Shown here piece after piece: positions 27,609 to 36,994 of a DNA stretch of 38,587 bases. Origin of the DNA: Succinivibrionaceae bacterium WG-1 (GTDB lineage Bacteria > Pseudomonadota > Gammaproteobacteria > Enterobacterales > Succinivibrionaceae). A program made the translations under genes and the position numbers. The stretch spans positions 65,635 through 104,221 of the forward strand of contig GL995195.1 of assembly GCA_000222855.1 (NCBI GenBank). The letters are read 5' to 3'. The first letter of the stretch is position 1; the number at the start of each line of letters is the position of its first letter. Below the pieces are notes generated by a model. The model did no database searches and was not told where the DNA came from. It saw only the letters and a list, made by a program, of their open reading frames with translations.

Positions 27609-29161
27609 TTATGCACAATTTAATTTTGAAATAGCATATTCCTTAAATTTTTTTCTTTGAATTTTTAATGTTATTGGAAAATCTTGTGGCCAATTTAAGT
27701 AAATTTTAGGCACAAAAATTTTAGGTAAATATGAGCTAAATTCATTTTTTAATTCTGAGAGATTTTTATTTGTTTTTACTATAGCGCAACATATGTTACC
27801 CCAATATTCATCAGGAATAGGAACAATAACAATATCTTCGACAAGATTATATTTTTTGATTTCATTCTCGATAAATTCAGGACTGATATTTTCACCGCCA
27901 CTAATGAAGATATTATCTTTTCTACCATATATTTCTAAAATATTGTTTTCATATTTACCAAGATCTGAAGTATGTAAATATCCTAATTCATCTGTAATTG
28001 GAGTAATTTTATGATTTTCTAGTTTTCCTAAAGCTATTACATTTCCTTTTAGAAAAATTTCTTCGTGTACTATTTTGATATCAATAAAAGGGTGTTTTTT
28101 CCACTCATTATTTGTAAGTGAATATCTACATGTAATAACTTGTGAAGCCGTTTCTGTCATGCCATAACTAGTATATATCTTAATATTGGGAAATTTTTTG
28201 AGAAACTTTTCTAAAAGCTCATATGGCATAGGAGCGCCGCCTAAAATTATAGCATTTAAATTTAGGGCTTTTTCAAAAGGAACCTTAGGATTTTCAAACA
28301 AAGATTTTAGCTGAGTAGGAACAAGTGATAGTTTGTTAATATTATCTTTTAGTAATTGTTGTTCTATTTGATTTAATAATCTTTGGGGTTGCTTTTCTGG
28401 TAACACTATTTCTGATAGTGCTATTAATGATTTAAAAATGATAGATTGGCCACCAACATGATTTAAAGGCAAACTTAAAAAATATTTGTCTCCTTCTTTT
28501 AAAGGAAAAAGTTCATTAGCTCCAATTGCATTTAATAAAATTGATTTTAAAGTGTGAGTTATTTTTTAGGAGAACCTGTAGAACCCGATGTTTCTATAAT
28601 AGCAAAAGGATGTGAATGGTTTAAAAAAATATGTGATTTTAAACACAGATTTTGCTTGTTATTATGTGGGTTACTTGTTGATAGCTTGTATATAATCTGT
28701 TTATAAAAATCTTCATTAAATATTTTTTCATGTTCAATATGACAAATATTGAATTCTTTTAAATCGTTTATTTTTGAGATATCAACAGAAGTTGATAGCG
28801 GTATAAAGCTTACGTTTAAACGCATAAGTGCCAACACTGTAATAATATAACTAACAGTTGGAGTCGCAATTATTGTGAATATTTTTATATTTAAAGAACT
28901 ATTTTCATAATTGTGGATATCTTTTGAGTCTGTTGTGGATTGTTTTTTATATACTTGGTAACCAATATTTATAAAGTTTTCTTTTATATATTGGGTTGCA
29001 AGGGAGACAATGTGGTCTAATTCTTGGTAAGAAATTTTTATATTGTTATTTGATATCGCAATTTGATTAGGAGCAAGTAATGCTGCTCTTCTTAGAGGGC
29101 ACAATATATTGTTATTGTTTAGGATATTATTGATATAGTTGGTTAATTCTAAAGTACACAT
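27609..29161 (-). CDS. menE: o-Succinylbenzoate-CoA ligase (frame broken in an A6 run)
   Basis: Activates o-succinylbenzoate to its CoA thioester with ATP, for menaquinone. ANL-superfamily motifs: the P-loop TSGSTGSPKK ends the first frame (29161 to a stop at 28559). The second frame continues ITHTLKSILLNAIGANELF, LPLNHVGGQSI, YTSYGMTETASQ, GYLHTSDLG, YGRKDNIFISGGENISPEFIE and a terminal Lys region (IQRKKFKEYAI). Reading the A6 run at 28562-28567 as A7 (CCT AAA AAA ATA ACT) joins them into 517 aa. As written, the break falls right at the phosphate-binding loop, so neither half could work. Last gene of menFDHBCE; starts 12 bp after the corrected end of menC. Confidence 0.9.
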
Positions 29162-29173
29162 TTTTCGTTTCTT

Positions 29174-30116
29174 TTATTTTAATTCTTTTATAAATTTCTT
29201 TATAAAAATTTCTTTATCTAAAGCTTCATCTATAAAATATTTTTGTGTGTCCGTTCCAACTGCGATTAAATTTAATTTAGTAGAAATTTTTTCTAAATAT
29301 TCAATTCCTATAGGAGATTCAAAAGCTGAAGATAATATGAGATTATTGTTAATATTATTACTCGTTTGGGATATAAATTTAGGTAATATATTGCTTGATA
29401 AATAAAGATTTAAGCTTGGTTTTTGTATTAAATATATTTTTTATTTTTAGTGTTTTTTCTTTATTGTTGATAAATTTATTAAACACATTTTGTTCTCTGG
29501 CTAATTCATCAAGACCAAGATTGCAATTACAATTGAACGATGTTTCTAGACTATTACAAGGATCTTCTATATATAGCAGTTTTTTACCTAATAATTGAGA
29601 AATATTGTTAGCAATTTGTGGAGTTATTTGTAAATTAGCATCCACTATTATTTGGATATTATTTAATAAAGAGATTCTCTTTATTAAATATAACTCATCA
29701 TTTTGATTATATTGTCCAAATTTTATTTTAAAAGTGATGGGACTATTTTGATTGTTTTGTTCTTTAATTTTTTTTTCTATTTCTAAATATACTTCAGTAG
29801 GATTTCCTAGAACGAAATTATAAGGAGTGGCTTTATCTTCATAATTAGTCATAGGATATTCAAGCATCAGCTTAGCAAAAGCAACAGAAGGTAATGTTGG
29901 TTTGTATTCTATGTTATTGTTGAGCGCTGTTACTAATAGTTTTGCTTCTTCGAAGGCTGAGGTGAAATCTTCAGTAGAAAAATTTGGTAATGGAGCGATT
30001 TCTCCCCAAGTATCATCTTTATTTATTAGTAATCCTTTTCTGCTATTTAAGCTTAAATTTTTCATTTTTACTTGATGCTTAAAAGGAATATCGTAATAAA
30101 ACAATTTGTAAGTCAT
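29174..30116 (-). CDS. menC: o-Succinylbenzoate synthase (frame broken before the last catalytic Lys)
   Basis: Dehydrates SHCHC to o-succinylbenzoate; enolase superfamily. First frame: FKIKFGQYN with the K-x-K motif, IIVDANLQ (first metal Asp), LYIEDPC (Glu) and GLDELAR (Asp). It then runs off into KTKLKSLFIKQYIT and stops at 29379. Another frame gives YLIQKPSLNLYLSSNILPKF and ISSAFESPIGIEYLEKI to a stop at 29174. The KPSL lysine corresponds to the catalytic Lys235 of E. coli MenC, so the truncated form would be dead. The change needed is +1: either one A too many in the A6 run at 29437-29442, or two As lost nearby. The product would be 313-314 aa (E. coli 320). menB lies upstream and menE downstream. 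Confidence 0.88.
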
Positions 30117-30168
30117 AAGTTGTTTTGAACTTTAGTGATTCTTTGGGGAGTATATTTTTATATTGTTA

Positions 30169-31031
30169 TTAAGGGTTTCGTTTAAATTTAGAGAAGTCAG
30201 GTTTTTCTCTTTTCGTTAAAACGCGTTTCTACCTTCTTGGCCTTCTTCTGTCATATAGAAGAGCATAGTAGCGTTACCTGCAAGTTCTTGTAAACCTGTC
30301 TGTCCATCGCAATCTGCATTAAGAGCTGATTTTAAACATCTTAAAGCAATTGGGCTTTGGCATAACATTTCACGGCACCAAGCAACAGTTTCTTTTTCAA
30401 GATTTGCAAGTGGAACTACAGTATTAACTAATCCCATTTCTAATGCTTCTTGGGCATTATATTGTCTACATAGGAACCAAATTTCACGAGCTTTCTTTTG
30501 ACCTACTATTCTTGCCATATAAGAAGCACCAAAACCACCATCAAAAGAACCAACTTTTGGACCTGTTTGACCAAAAATTGCGTTGTCTGCAGCAATTGTC
30601 AAATCACAAACCAAATGTAAAACATGACCACCACCAATAGCGTAACCTGCAACCATAGCAACAACTGGTTTTGGACAAGTTCTTATTTGTCGTTGTAAAT
30701 CTAATACGTTTAAATGGTGTACCCCTGATTCATCTTTATACCCACCATAATCACCACGAATTTTTTGATCTCCACCTGAACAGAAAGCTAAATCACCTGC
30801 TCCAGTAAATATAATTGCACCAATTTTTTCATCGAAACGAGCATCACTTAGTGCTTTTTCCATTTCAATTACTGTTTGTGGACGAAAAGCGTTTCTTACA
30901 TGTGGGCGATTAATAGTGATTTTAGCAATACCATCTTTGGATTTGTGATAAAGAATATCCGTAAATTTAAGAGATTCGGTATATTCTTGCCATTCAACTT
31001 TTTCATAAAGTGAAGGATCATTTTTTTTCAT
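30169..31031 (-). CDS. menB: 1,4-Dihydroxy-2-naphthoyl-CoA synthase (last residues out of frame)
   Basis: Crotonase-family enzyme that closes the naphthoquinone ring from OSB-CoA. Very close to E. coli Men[69 protein letters not shown] and [13 protein letters not shown] start at the ATG at 31031 ([15 protein letters not shown]), preceded by AGAGAG; a longer frame from 31127 has no family support. The written frame stops straight after GRNAF at 30216. The next frame gives [15 protein letters not shown] and a stop at 30169, nearly identical to the E. coli end [14 protein letters not shown]. One more T in the coding-strand T4 run (30218-30221) joins them, giving 287 aa (E. coli 285). Confidence 0.95.
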
Positions 31032-31170
31032 GTTGTTCTCTCTATACTTGTATATAAGCTGTGAATATATTGTGTGTATATTGTTTACTACTAATATTAT
31101 TCTGTGGATATATGGTGTATAACGCAATAATAAATAATATCATTTTATTAGTAAATAAGGGTATTAAATA

Positions 31171-31914
31171 TTATTGATTTAGTTTTTCCATAAAATCTGT
31201 TATTTCTGAAATTACAGCTGCAGAATTAGAAAAATGACAGTTATGTCCTGCATTAGGGATCTGCTTAATTACAATCTTTTCATTATTGTAATTTTTAATT
31301 TTGGAGGCAACTAAACTAAATTTTTCATCTTTTTCACCATATAAATATTTTATTGGCAAATTGCTTTGTTTCAATTTTTCGCCCATAAAAGGCATTTTGG
31401 CTAAACTTAAATTTACTAAGCATTCTGCCATTTTTTTACCAGATAGTGATTTTTTACTACGAACTAAAAACTCTTTATCTTCTTGAGATAAGTTTGCAAA
31501 TAATGGTTGTTCATACCATTCTTGTAATGTTGCTTGCATATCTTGAGAACTAAATTTTTGCGCCCATTCTTTGTCATTTTTAAGACGAAGATTTTTTTGT
31601 TCTTTATCAACTAATCCAATATTTGCACTTTCAATAATTAAGCCTCGAATCTTGATTTTTGGTCTTTCTTGATTTAAAGCATAATTTAAAGCAATTCGGC
31701 CGCCTAAAGAATAACCGTAAAGTACGCATTCTTTAACTTTTAATGTTATAAGTTGTTCTTCAAGCCAACTATTAACGTTAGAAAAATCTACATTAGCATC
31801 ACTACAACCATGGTTAGGTAATGATAATAGTTCAGTTTGGTAAGGTAGGAAACTTGCTACTTTTAGATATTCATTAACAGAACCTAAAAATCCATGAAGG
31901 AAAACAATATGCAT
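31171..31914 (-). CDS. menH: SHCHC synthase (MenH)
   Basis: Alpha/beta-hydrolase fold lyase that removes pyruvate from SEPHCHC to give SHCHC. The 247-aa product (E. coli 252) has the oxyanion motif HGFLGS at residues 7-12, the nucleophile Ser69 in YGYSLGGRIAL, the acid in YLYGEKDEKF and the His in NAGHNCHFSN, plus LSLPNHGCSD near the start. GGAAT lies about 7 nt before the ATG. It sits between menD (91-bp gap) and menB (about 140 bp, the largest gap in the operon, possibly with its own promoter). Frame intact. Assignment to MenH rather than another hydrolase rests on motifs plus position. Confidence 0.92.
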   Translation of the reverse strand: MHIVFLHGFLGSVNEYLKVASFLPYQTELLSLPNHGCSDANVDFSNVNSWLEEQLITLKVKECVLYGYSLGGRIALNYALNQERPKIKIRGLIIESANIGLVDKEQKNLRLKNDKEWAQKFSSQDMQATLQEWYEQPLFANLSQEDKEFLVRSKKSLSGKKMAECLVNLSLAKMPFMGEKLKQSNLPIKYLYGEKDEKFSLVASKIKNYNNEKIVIKQIPNAGHNCHFSNSAAVISEITDFMEKLNQ

Positions 31915-32005
31915 TTTATATTCCTAAATTTGTGAACGAATTTATTTGTTATCTATTGATAAGAATTGGACTTGTTATCAATAGAACATTTTTTATTTAT
32001 TATTT

Positions 32006-33688
32006 CTATTTTGATGTTAAAAATTGAGTATATGCTTTTAATCCTGCGTCTTCATTAAACTTTAATTCTATAACACATCCCATTTGCACGTTTTGAGTTA
32101 TCTTACTAAGTGGGGTCTTTAATAATGAAGCAAAATCTTCTTTTGATTTAGGATTAAAATAATGAATGTTAAAAGCTTTACATATTAATTCAAAATTTAT
32201 ATCCACCTTGTTAGTAAAAAACTTTTCTTTTACTTGTTGTTTACATATTGGGAATTTATCGAAAATTTTGCCACCATTATTGTTAAAGATTATAAGTTTT
32301 ACAGGATTTTGTTTTAATAGTGCAATACTAGATAAATCATAGATTGTAGAAGTATCTCCAAGTACTGCTATTGTGGGTTGATTTTTGCTTATGCCACATG
32401 CTGTAGCTATAAGTCCATCAATTCCTGATAATCCTCTATTTGAAAATATATTATGTGATGAAACAAGTACAGTATCAGCATATCTTGCAACCAAACTATT
32501 TCCTAAAAATAGTTGTTTTTCAATCGCATGGTTTATTTCATTAAACATTTCTATTTCTGAATTTTTCGGAAATTCTGTTTTATTACGATGGTTACAAGCT
32601 TTTAATAATTCACATATACTATTAGTGTATCTGTGAATTATCTGTTCATTATCTGTGGATAATTCAGGACAATCAGCTGCAAATGTATCGAAGTAGTTAA
32701 TTATAGAATATACACCTTGTGAATTAGTTGCATTTAAATTCTCAAAATATTTACTGAAAAAATATTTTTTAGCAGTGCTTTCATTGATAATTTCTAGTAA
32801 ATTATTAGATATAAATCTGCCTTCAAATATAAAAAATGACTCACAATCTTTTAGATATTTAATAATTCCTGTTTTTCCCACTATATCTAATTCATATGCT
32901 GAAATTACTCCAGGATATTTTCTAAGGTTACTTTGAACGTCTGCAATGATTGGGATGTAGTTTGCAACTGCAAATCTATATAACATTTCTGTTTCATTGC
33001 TATTCATTGCTCCTACAATGAATACAGATTTAAAGGCAGGGTTATTTTTTATAAGCTCTACAATGTTATTAAATTGAAGATGCTTATTGGGAATTGAACT
33101 TAAGGCTATATTCTTAAAAGAATAATCAGAATGTTTATATGCTACTATATTGGCGTCATAGTTACCGTATAGTGGAGCAGCAAGTTCAACGTTAATATGC
33201 AATGGAACTTGATAGTGTTGTGCTTTTATATAATGTTGTAATATTCTGTTGCAGATTATGTTTTTACATTCTGTATCTTGGCTATTAAAACCTGGTATAT
33301 TTAAGAACTCTGCATATGCACCAAAGATATTATGTTGATTACATGTTTGATTGGAGCCTACTTCATGTAATTCATAAGGTCTATCTGCGGTAATTATTAT
33401 TAGTGGAACATGAGTTGTATGAGCTTCCATCACAGCTGGAAATAAATTTCCTACAGCGGTTCCTGAAGTTGTTATGATGCAAGAAGAATTAAAAGTACCT
33501 TTAGTTGTTCCCAATCCAAAGAATCCTAGACTTCTTTCATCAAATAGAACATCTGCATTTATCCTTAAAATGTCTAATGCTTGAGAAAATGGTGCATTTC
33601 TAGAACCAGGTGCGATTGCAAAATTTTTAATATTTAAAGTTTGCAATATTTTTAAAATAAAAGTAGCACTATTTATACTATTATTCAT
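32006..33688 (-). CDS. menD: SEPHCHC synthase (MenD)
   Basis: Thiamine-diphosphate enzyme that adds a succinic-semialdehyde unit from 2-oxoglutarate to isochorismate, the first committed step to menaquinone. The 560-aa product (E. coli 556) shows APGSRNAPFSQAL, FDERSLGFFGLG with the ThDP-activating Glu, TTSGTAVGNLFPAVMEA, TADRPYEL and GSNQTCNQ near the N-terminus, and GIDGLIATACG and the ThDP motif GDTSTIYDLSSIALL .. NNNGGKIF near the C-terminus. GGGAG precedes the ATG. Frame intact. It follows menF after 37 bp, the classical menF-menD order. Confidence 0.96.
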   Translation of the reverse strand: MNNSINSATFILKILQTLNIKNFAIAPGSRNAPFSQALDILRINADVLFDERSLGFFGLGTTKGTFNSSCIITTSGTAVGNLFPAVMEAHTTHVPLIIITADRPYELHEVGSNQTCNQHNIFGAYAEFLNIPGFNSQDTECKNIICNRILQHYIKAQHYQVPLHINVELAAPLYGNYDANIVAYKHSDYSFKNIALSSIPNKHLQFNNIVELIKNNPAFKSVFIVGAMNSNETEMLYRFAVANYIPIIADVQSNLRKYPGVISAYELDIVGKTGIIKYLKDCESFFIFEGRFISNNLLEIINESTAKKYFFSKYFENLNATNSQGVYSIINYFDTFAADCPELSTDNEQIIHRYTNSICELLKACNHRNKTEFPKNSEIEMFNEINHAIEKQLFLGNSLVARYADTVLVSSHNIFSNRGLSGIDGLIATACGISKNQPTIAVLGDTSTIYDLSSIALLKQNPVKLIIFNNNGGKIFDKFPICKQQVKEKFFTNKVDINFELICKAFNIHYFNPKSKEDFASLLKTPLSKITQNVQMGCVIELKFNEDAGLKAYTQFLTSK

Positions 33689-33725
33689 TTTAGGCTCCCG
33701 TGCAATTTAATCTCAGTTTTTATAT

Positions 33726-35056
33726 CTAAGATAAAGCATTTACAATATTTTTAATAATATCTAATAAATTTGAATTATATGATTGTAGGATAGGTGTCAT
33801 TTTTATGCCTGTTTCTAGCCATTCATCCCTAGAATTAGATGTTGGCATAATTCCTGCTCCGGCATAAATCTTTATAGAATTTTGGGATATATGAGCAGAT
33901 CTTAGTAATACTATAAATTCTGAGTTAGTTTCATTTATTATTCCCACAGTTCCAGAAAATAATTTTTTTCGATATTATTAAATTTATTAATAAAACTATT
34001 GGCAATATTTTTAGGATAACCAAGTATTGCAGGAGTTGGATACAAAGCGTTTAAGATGTCTATTGCATTTGTAGCATCTTTTAGATTACCTTCAATTGGA
34101 GTTAAGATGTGAGTAATATAAGCTAGCTTTCTTAAAATTGTAGGTTTTACTGCTAACGCTAAACATAAATCTTTTACATCGTCCACAATACTTTGTGCAA
34201 CTATTCTATTTTCTTCAAAATTTTTATTATCACACAGTAGATTTTCATCTTGATATGGAACTGCAGATCCTGCAAGAGCTTCGGTATATAACTTATTTCC
34301 TTTTATTGCAAATAGAGTTTCGGGGGTAAATGAAATAAAGTTCTCATCAAAAGGACTTAAATCATTATCATTTGCAATGAAAGCAAAAATATAATTAGAT
34401 TTTATAGAATTGTCTGAAGTTAGAGATTTTTCGTGTAATACACGATTTTTTAATATTCCAAATATAATTTCATCTTTGTCATGTGTATGTGGAAATTTGC
34501 ACATACGAGAGAGTACAACTTTTGAAAAATTTTTATCCTGTGTAAAAAATTCCTGAGCTGTATTTACGGATTTATCAAATTCCTCGAATGATGGAATAAG
34601 TTCAAGTTCTTTTAAGTCTACAAGGTATTTTTTTTCTTCTGCATTTGCATTATCTGTAAAGCTATTCAAATTTGCTAATAAAAAAGCAGACAATTGGTAA
34701 ATTGTAGAGATTTCAACACCGTTTATAAAAGATGTTTCATAGACATTTATTTCTAAATTCTTATTATTTAGTACAAATAAAATCTTTGGAGTATATTGTA
34801 AAGAATGTTTATTATCTATAGTTTTGAGAACGAAGGAAAATTCTTGTAATTGTTGAGCTGCACCAATACCGATATGCCAAATATCAGTTTTGGTTCTAAA
34901 TATGGTAATTCTTTCTTTTGTTTGCGTTCTAAAAAAATATGCAAGATTTAATAATGTATTATGATATAAATCTTTTTCTTTAGTATTTATTTCTATTTTA
35001 GTTCTCTGGCATGTAATAGGCTTTTGATTCAATAGGTTTATAATTGTCTTAAGCAT
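33726..35056 (-). CDS. menF: Isochorismate synthase (MenF; frame broken in an A7 run)
   Basis: Converts chorismate to isochorismate; chorismate-binding family with Mg2+. The first frame (35056 to a stop at 33938) has DKNFSKVVLSRMCKF, ISFTPETLFAIKGNKLYTEALAGSAVP and LYPTPAILGYPK. It then ends NIEKNYFLELWE. The second frame continues LFSGTVGIINETNSEFIVLLRSAHI and IKIYAGAGIMPTSNSRDEWLET to 33726. One extra A in the A7 run at 33963-33969 (GAA AAA AAA TTA TTT TCT) joins them into 443 aa (E. coli 431). The second part holds the conserved Arg, the YAGAGI loop and the likely Mg-binding Glu, so the short form should be inactive. First gene of the men operon and divergent from menA across 114 bp. Confidence 0.92.
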
Positions 35057-35170
35057 ATATCTTATACTGCCTCAAAAATATATAATTAACAAAACTTCTT
35101 TTTTATATTTTATAGTTATTTTTAATTTTTAAATAAAAAAATTATCATACCACTAATTTAGAGGAAAATA

Positions 35171-36091
35171 ATGCAATTAAAAGTTTGGATCAAAAATGCT
35201 AGACTACGTACTTTACCATTATCTTGTTCTGCGGTTCTAGCAGGAGTTTTTCTTGGTTTAAGTCAATTAACAACAATCGATTCAATTGCTTATTATGTAA
35301 TTTTAAGCACATTGATTATGATAACAGCGGTATTTCTTCAAGTAATTTCTAACTATGCTAATGATTATGGAGACTCCATAAGTGGAGCAGATAATGAAAA
35401 TAGAGTTGGTCCTAAAAGAGGATTAATGCGAGGAGATTTTACGAGAAGCCAACTAAAAAGAGCTATCATAACATTAGTTCTAATTACCATGATAGTTGGA
35501 CTTTTAACTTTAATTTTAGCATTTTATGATAATCCCTTTGCTTTATTTTCTTTCATTTCTCTTGGTGCTTTATCATTGATAGGGGCAATTACCTATACTG
35601 TAGGATTGGTTTATGGATATAAAGGTCTTGGAGATGTTAGTGTATTTATATTTTTTGGATTAGTTGCTGTTTTAGGTGCTAGCTATATCATTTCAAAAAC
35701 ATTTGATATAAATACTTTAATATTTGGAATGATGTCTGGTTTTATGGCTGTAATGGTTTTAAATGTAAATAATTTAAGAGACCACAAGAATGATTCTTTA
35801 ACAAATAAAAATACTTTAATAGTAAAATTTGGTTTGTCTTTTGGCAAAAAATATCATTTTATTTTATTGTTGTTATCTATATGTTGTGGCATATATCTTC
35901 TTTCTCCATATTTCTTAGCAAATTATTTATGGTTAATGTTTTTAATTGTTTTTATTCCACTTCTAAAATCTGCAATTTTTTGTATCAATAAGAATCATGT
36001 TGATGCTCAGTTAGACCCTATGTTAAAGAAAACATCTATCTCAGCTTCTTTAATTAATATTTGCTATGGTGCATTGTTTCTCATATGTTAG
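35171..36091 (+). CDS. menA: 1,4-Dihydroxy-2-naphthoate polyprenyltransferase
   Basis: UbiA-family membrane prenyltransferase that attaches the isoprenoid tail to DHNA to form demethylmenaquinone. The 306-aa product (E. coli 308) has the signature NYANDYGDSISGADN (prenyl-diphosphate/Mg Asp-rich site), VGPKRGLMRG, the second site NVNNLRDHKND and about eight to nine hydrophobic helices. It starts MQLKVWIKNARLRTLPLSCSAVLAG, typical for MenA, after AGAGGAAAAT. In E. coli menA lies far from the other men genes; here it is divergent from menF, so one 114-bp gap could control the whole pathway. Frame intact. Confidence 0.96.
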   Translation: MQLKVWIKNARLRTLPLSCSAVLAGVFLGLSQLTTIDSIAYYVILSTLIMITAVFLQVISNYANDYGDSISGADNENRVGPKRGLMRGDFTRSQLKRAIITLVLITMIVGLLTLILAFYDNPFALFSFISLGALSLIGAITYTVGLVYGYKGLGDVSVFIFFGLVAVLGASYIISKTFDINTLIFGMMSGFMAVMVLNVNNLRDHKNDSLTNKNTLIVKFGLSFGKKYHFILLLLSICCGIYLLSPYFLANYLWLMFLIVFIPLLKSAIFCINKNHVDAQLDPMLKKTSISASLINICYGALFLIC

Positions 36092-36273
36092 TATTATTGA
36101 GATTGGAATAATTGATAGAAAATAATTTGTAACTTTTCTTATTAGGTCGTTTATTGTTCTAAATAATGTTTAAAAAATCATAAAATAATAAAAAATAAAT
36201 TAATTCAAATTACTTTTTTGTTATTGTTATATATGTAGTTTTTGATGAACTACAATTTTTACGGAGTATATGT

Positions 36274-36561
36274 ATGTCAAATGAAATAAAAAAAGAAACC
36301 TGTGACCAATGTGGTTGTAGCATTGAAATTGGTACAGTTATAAGTGATGATGATAATGTGTATGAATTTTCATTAGAAGGAAATAAGGAAGATGTTATTT
36401 CTAAGTATAATGAATATGTAGAAATTGCCAAGTCTGCAGATGAAAATGTGCAAATTGAAATGTCAGATAAAGAAGATACAATCTTTGTTAGAAAAGGAAA
36501 ATTTGTTTTTTCTTGTTCTGCTGAAAAAATGATCTTTCAATTAAAGAGTGACGCCTTATAA
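36274..36561 (+). CDS. YfcZ/YiiS family protein
   Basis: A 95-aa soluble protein of the YfcZ/YiiS family (DUF406), found in gammaproteobacteria, with no established function. The match from memory to E. coli YfcZ is the N-terminal Cys-rich CDQCGCSIEIGTVISDDD (E. coli has VCCCMDVGTIMDN) and the C-terminal FVFSCSAEKMIFQLK (E. coli FACEAEMLIFQL). ACGGAG is 8-9 nt before the ATG at 36274. The CxxCxC cluster could bind a metal; that is inference. It stands alone, with menA upstream on the same strand and a hairpin terminator downstream. Confidence 0.85.
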   Translation: MSNEIKKETCDQCGCSIEIGTVISDDDNVYEFSLEGNKEDVISKYNEYVEIAKSADENVQIEMSDKEDTIFVRKGKFVFSCSAEKMIFQLKSDAL

Positions 36562-36569
36562 TTTCAACT

Positions 36570-36606
36570 AATCTCTCTTAATGTGCCAAGTAAGTTAAGA
36601 GAGATT
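36570..36606 (+). terminator. Terminator after the yfcZ-like gene
   Basis: AATCTCTCTTA (36570-36580) and its exact inverse (36596-36606) flank a 15-nt loop, 8 bp past the stop codon. TTAATAATTT follows, moderately T-rich. Confidence 0.75.
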
Positions 36607-36836
36607 TTAATAATTTAAATCATAAAATCTTTATAAAATATAACTTTTGCAATAAATCTAAGTTTTAATTAGCATTTGCGATTCATTCATCATATTTATA
36701 TAAATAAATTATTAATGGCTATCATTTAAATATAAATTTGTTTTAATATCTTTTTTATGGATTGACTTTATAAAAATCTATATTTAGTTTTAATTTTCTT
36801 TCATATCGCTAATTTTAAATAAAAAACATAAACTAA

Positions 36837-36858
36837 AAACTAATAAATTTATTAGTTT
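36837..36858. repeat. 22-bp perfect palindrome
   Basis: AAACTAATAAA followed directly by its inverse, with no loop. It lies 137 bp upstream of mltF. It could be an operator, but AT-only palindromes also arise readily by chance in such sequence. Confidence 0.5.
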
Positions 36859-36994
36859 AAATTTAGATTGTATTAATTAAATTAAAATCATATTTAGTAT
36901 TAATATTATTAAACTTAAAATTAAGAGTTACATCAAAATAGAAATTTTTTAATGTGTTAAAATTTATAACATATGTTAAAAATAGAGAGAGTTT

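Larger units (their letters stand above)
36562..36994. other. Very AT-rich intergenic region before mltF
   Basis: A 433-bp gap holding the yfcZ terminator at its left end, a 22-bp palindrome at 36837-36858 and a 12-bp palindrome TAACATATGTTA at 36967-36978, 17 bp before the mltF start. No frame, RNA gene or convincing -35/-10 pair seen. Base composition is even more AT-rich than the rest of the window. Confidence 0.6.

Noticed and set aside
31032-31127. An N-terminal extension of MenB from the ATG at 31127
   Set aside because: The 32 extra residues do not match the family, and AGAGAG precedes the internal ATG at 31031.
33726-33947. An independent 73-aa protein after menF
   Set aside because: It contains the conserved MenF C-terminal motifs RSAHI and YAGAGI, so it is the end of menF.
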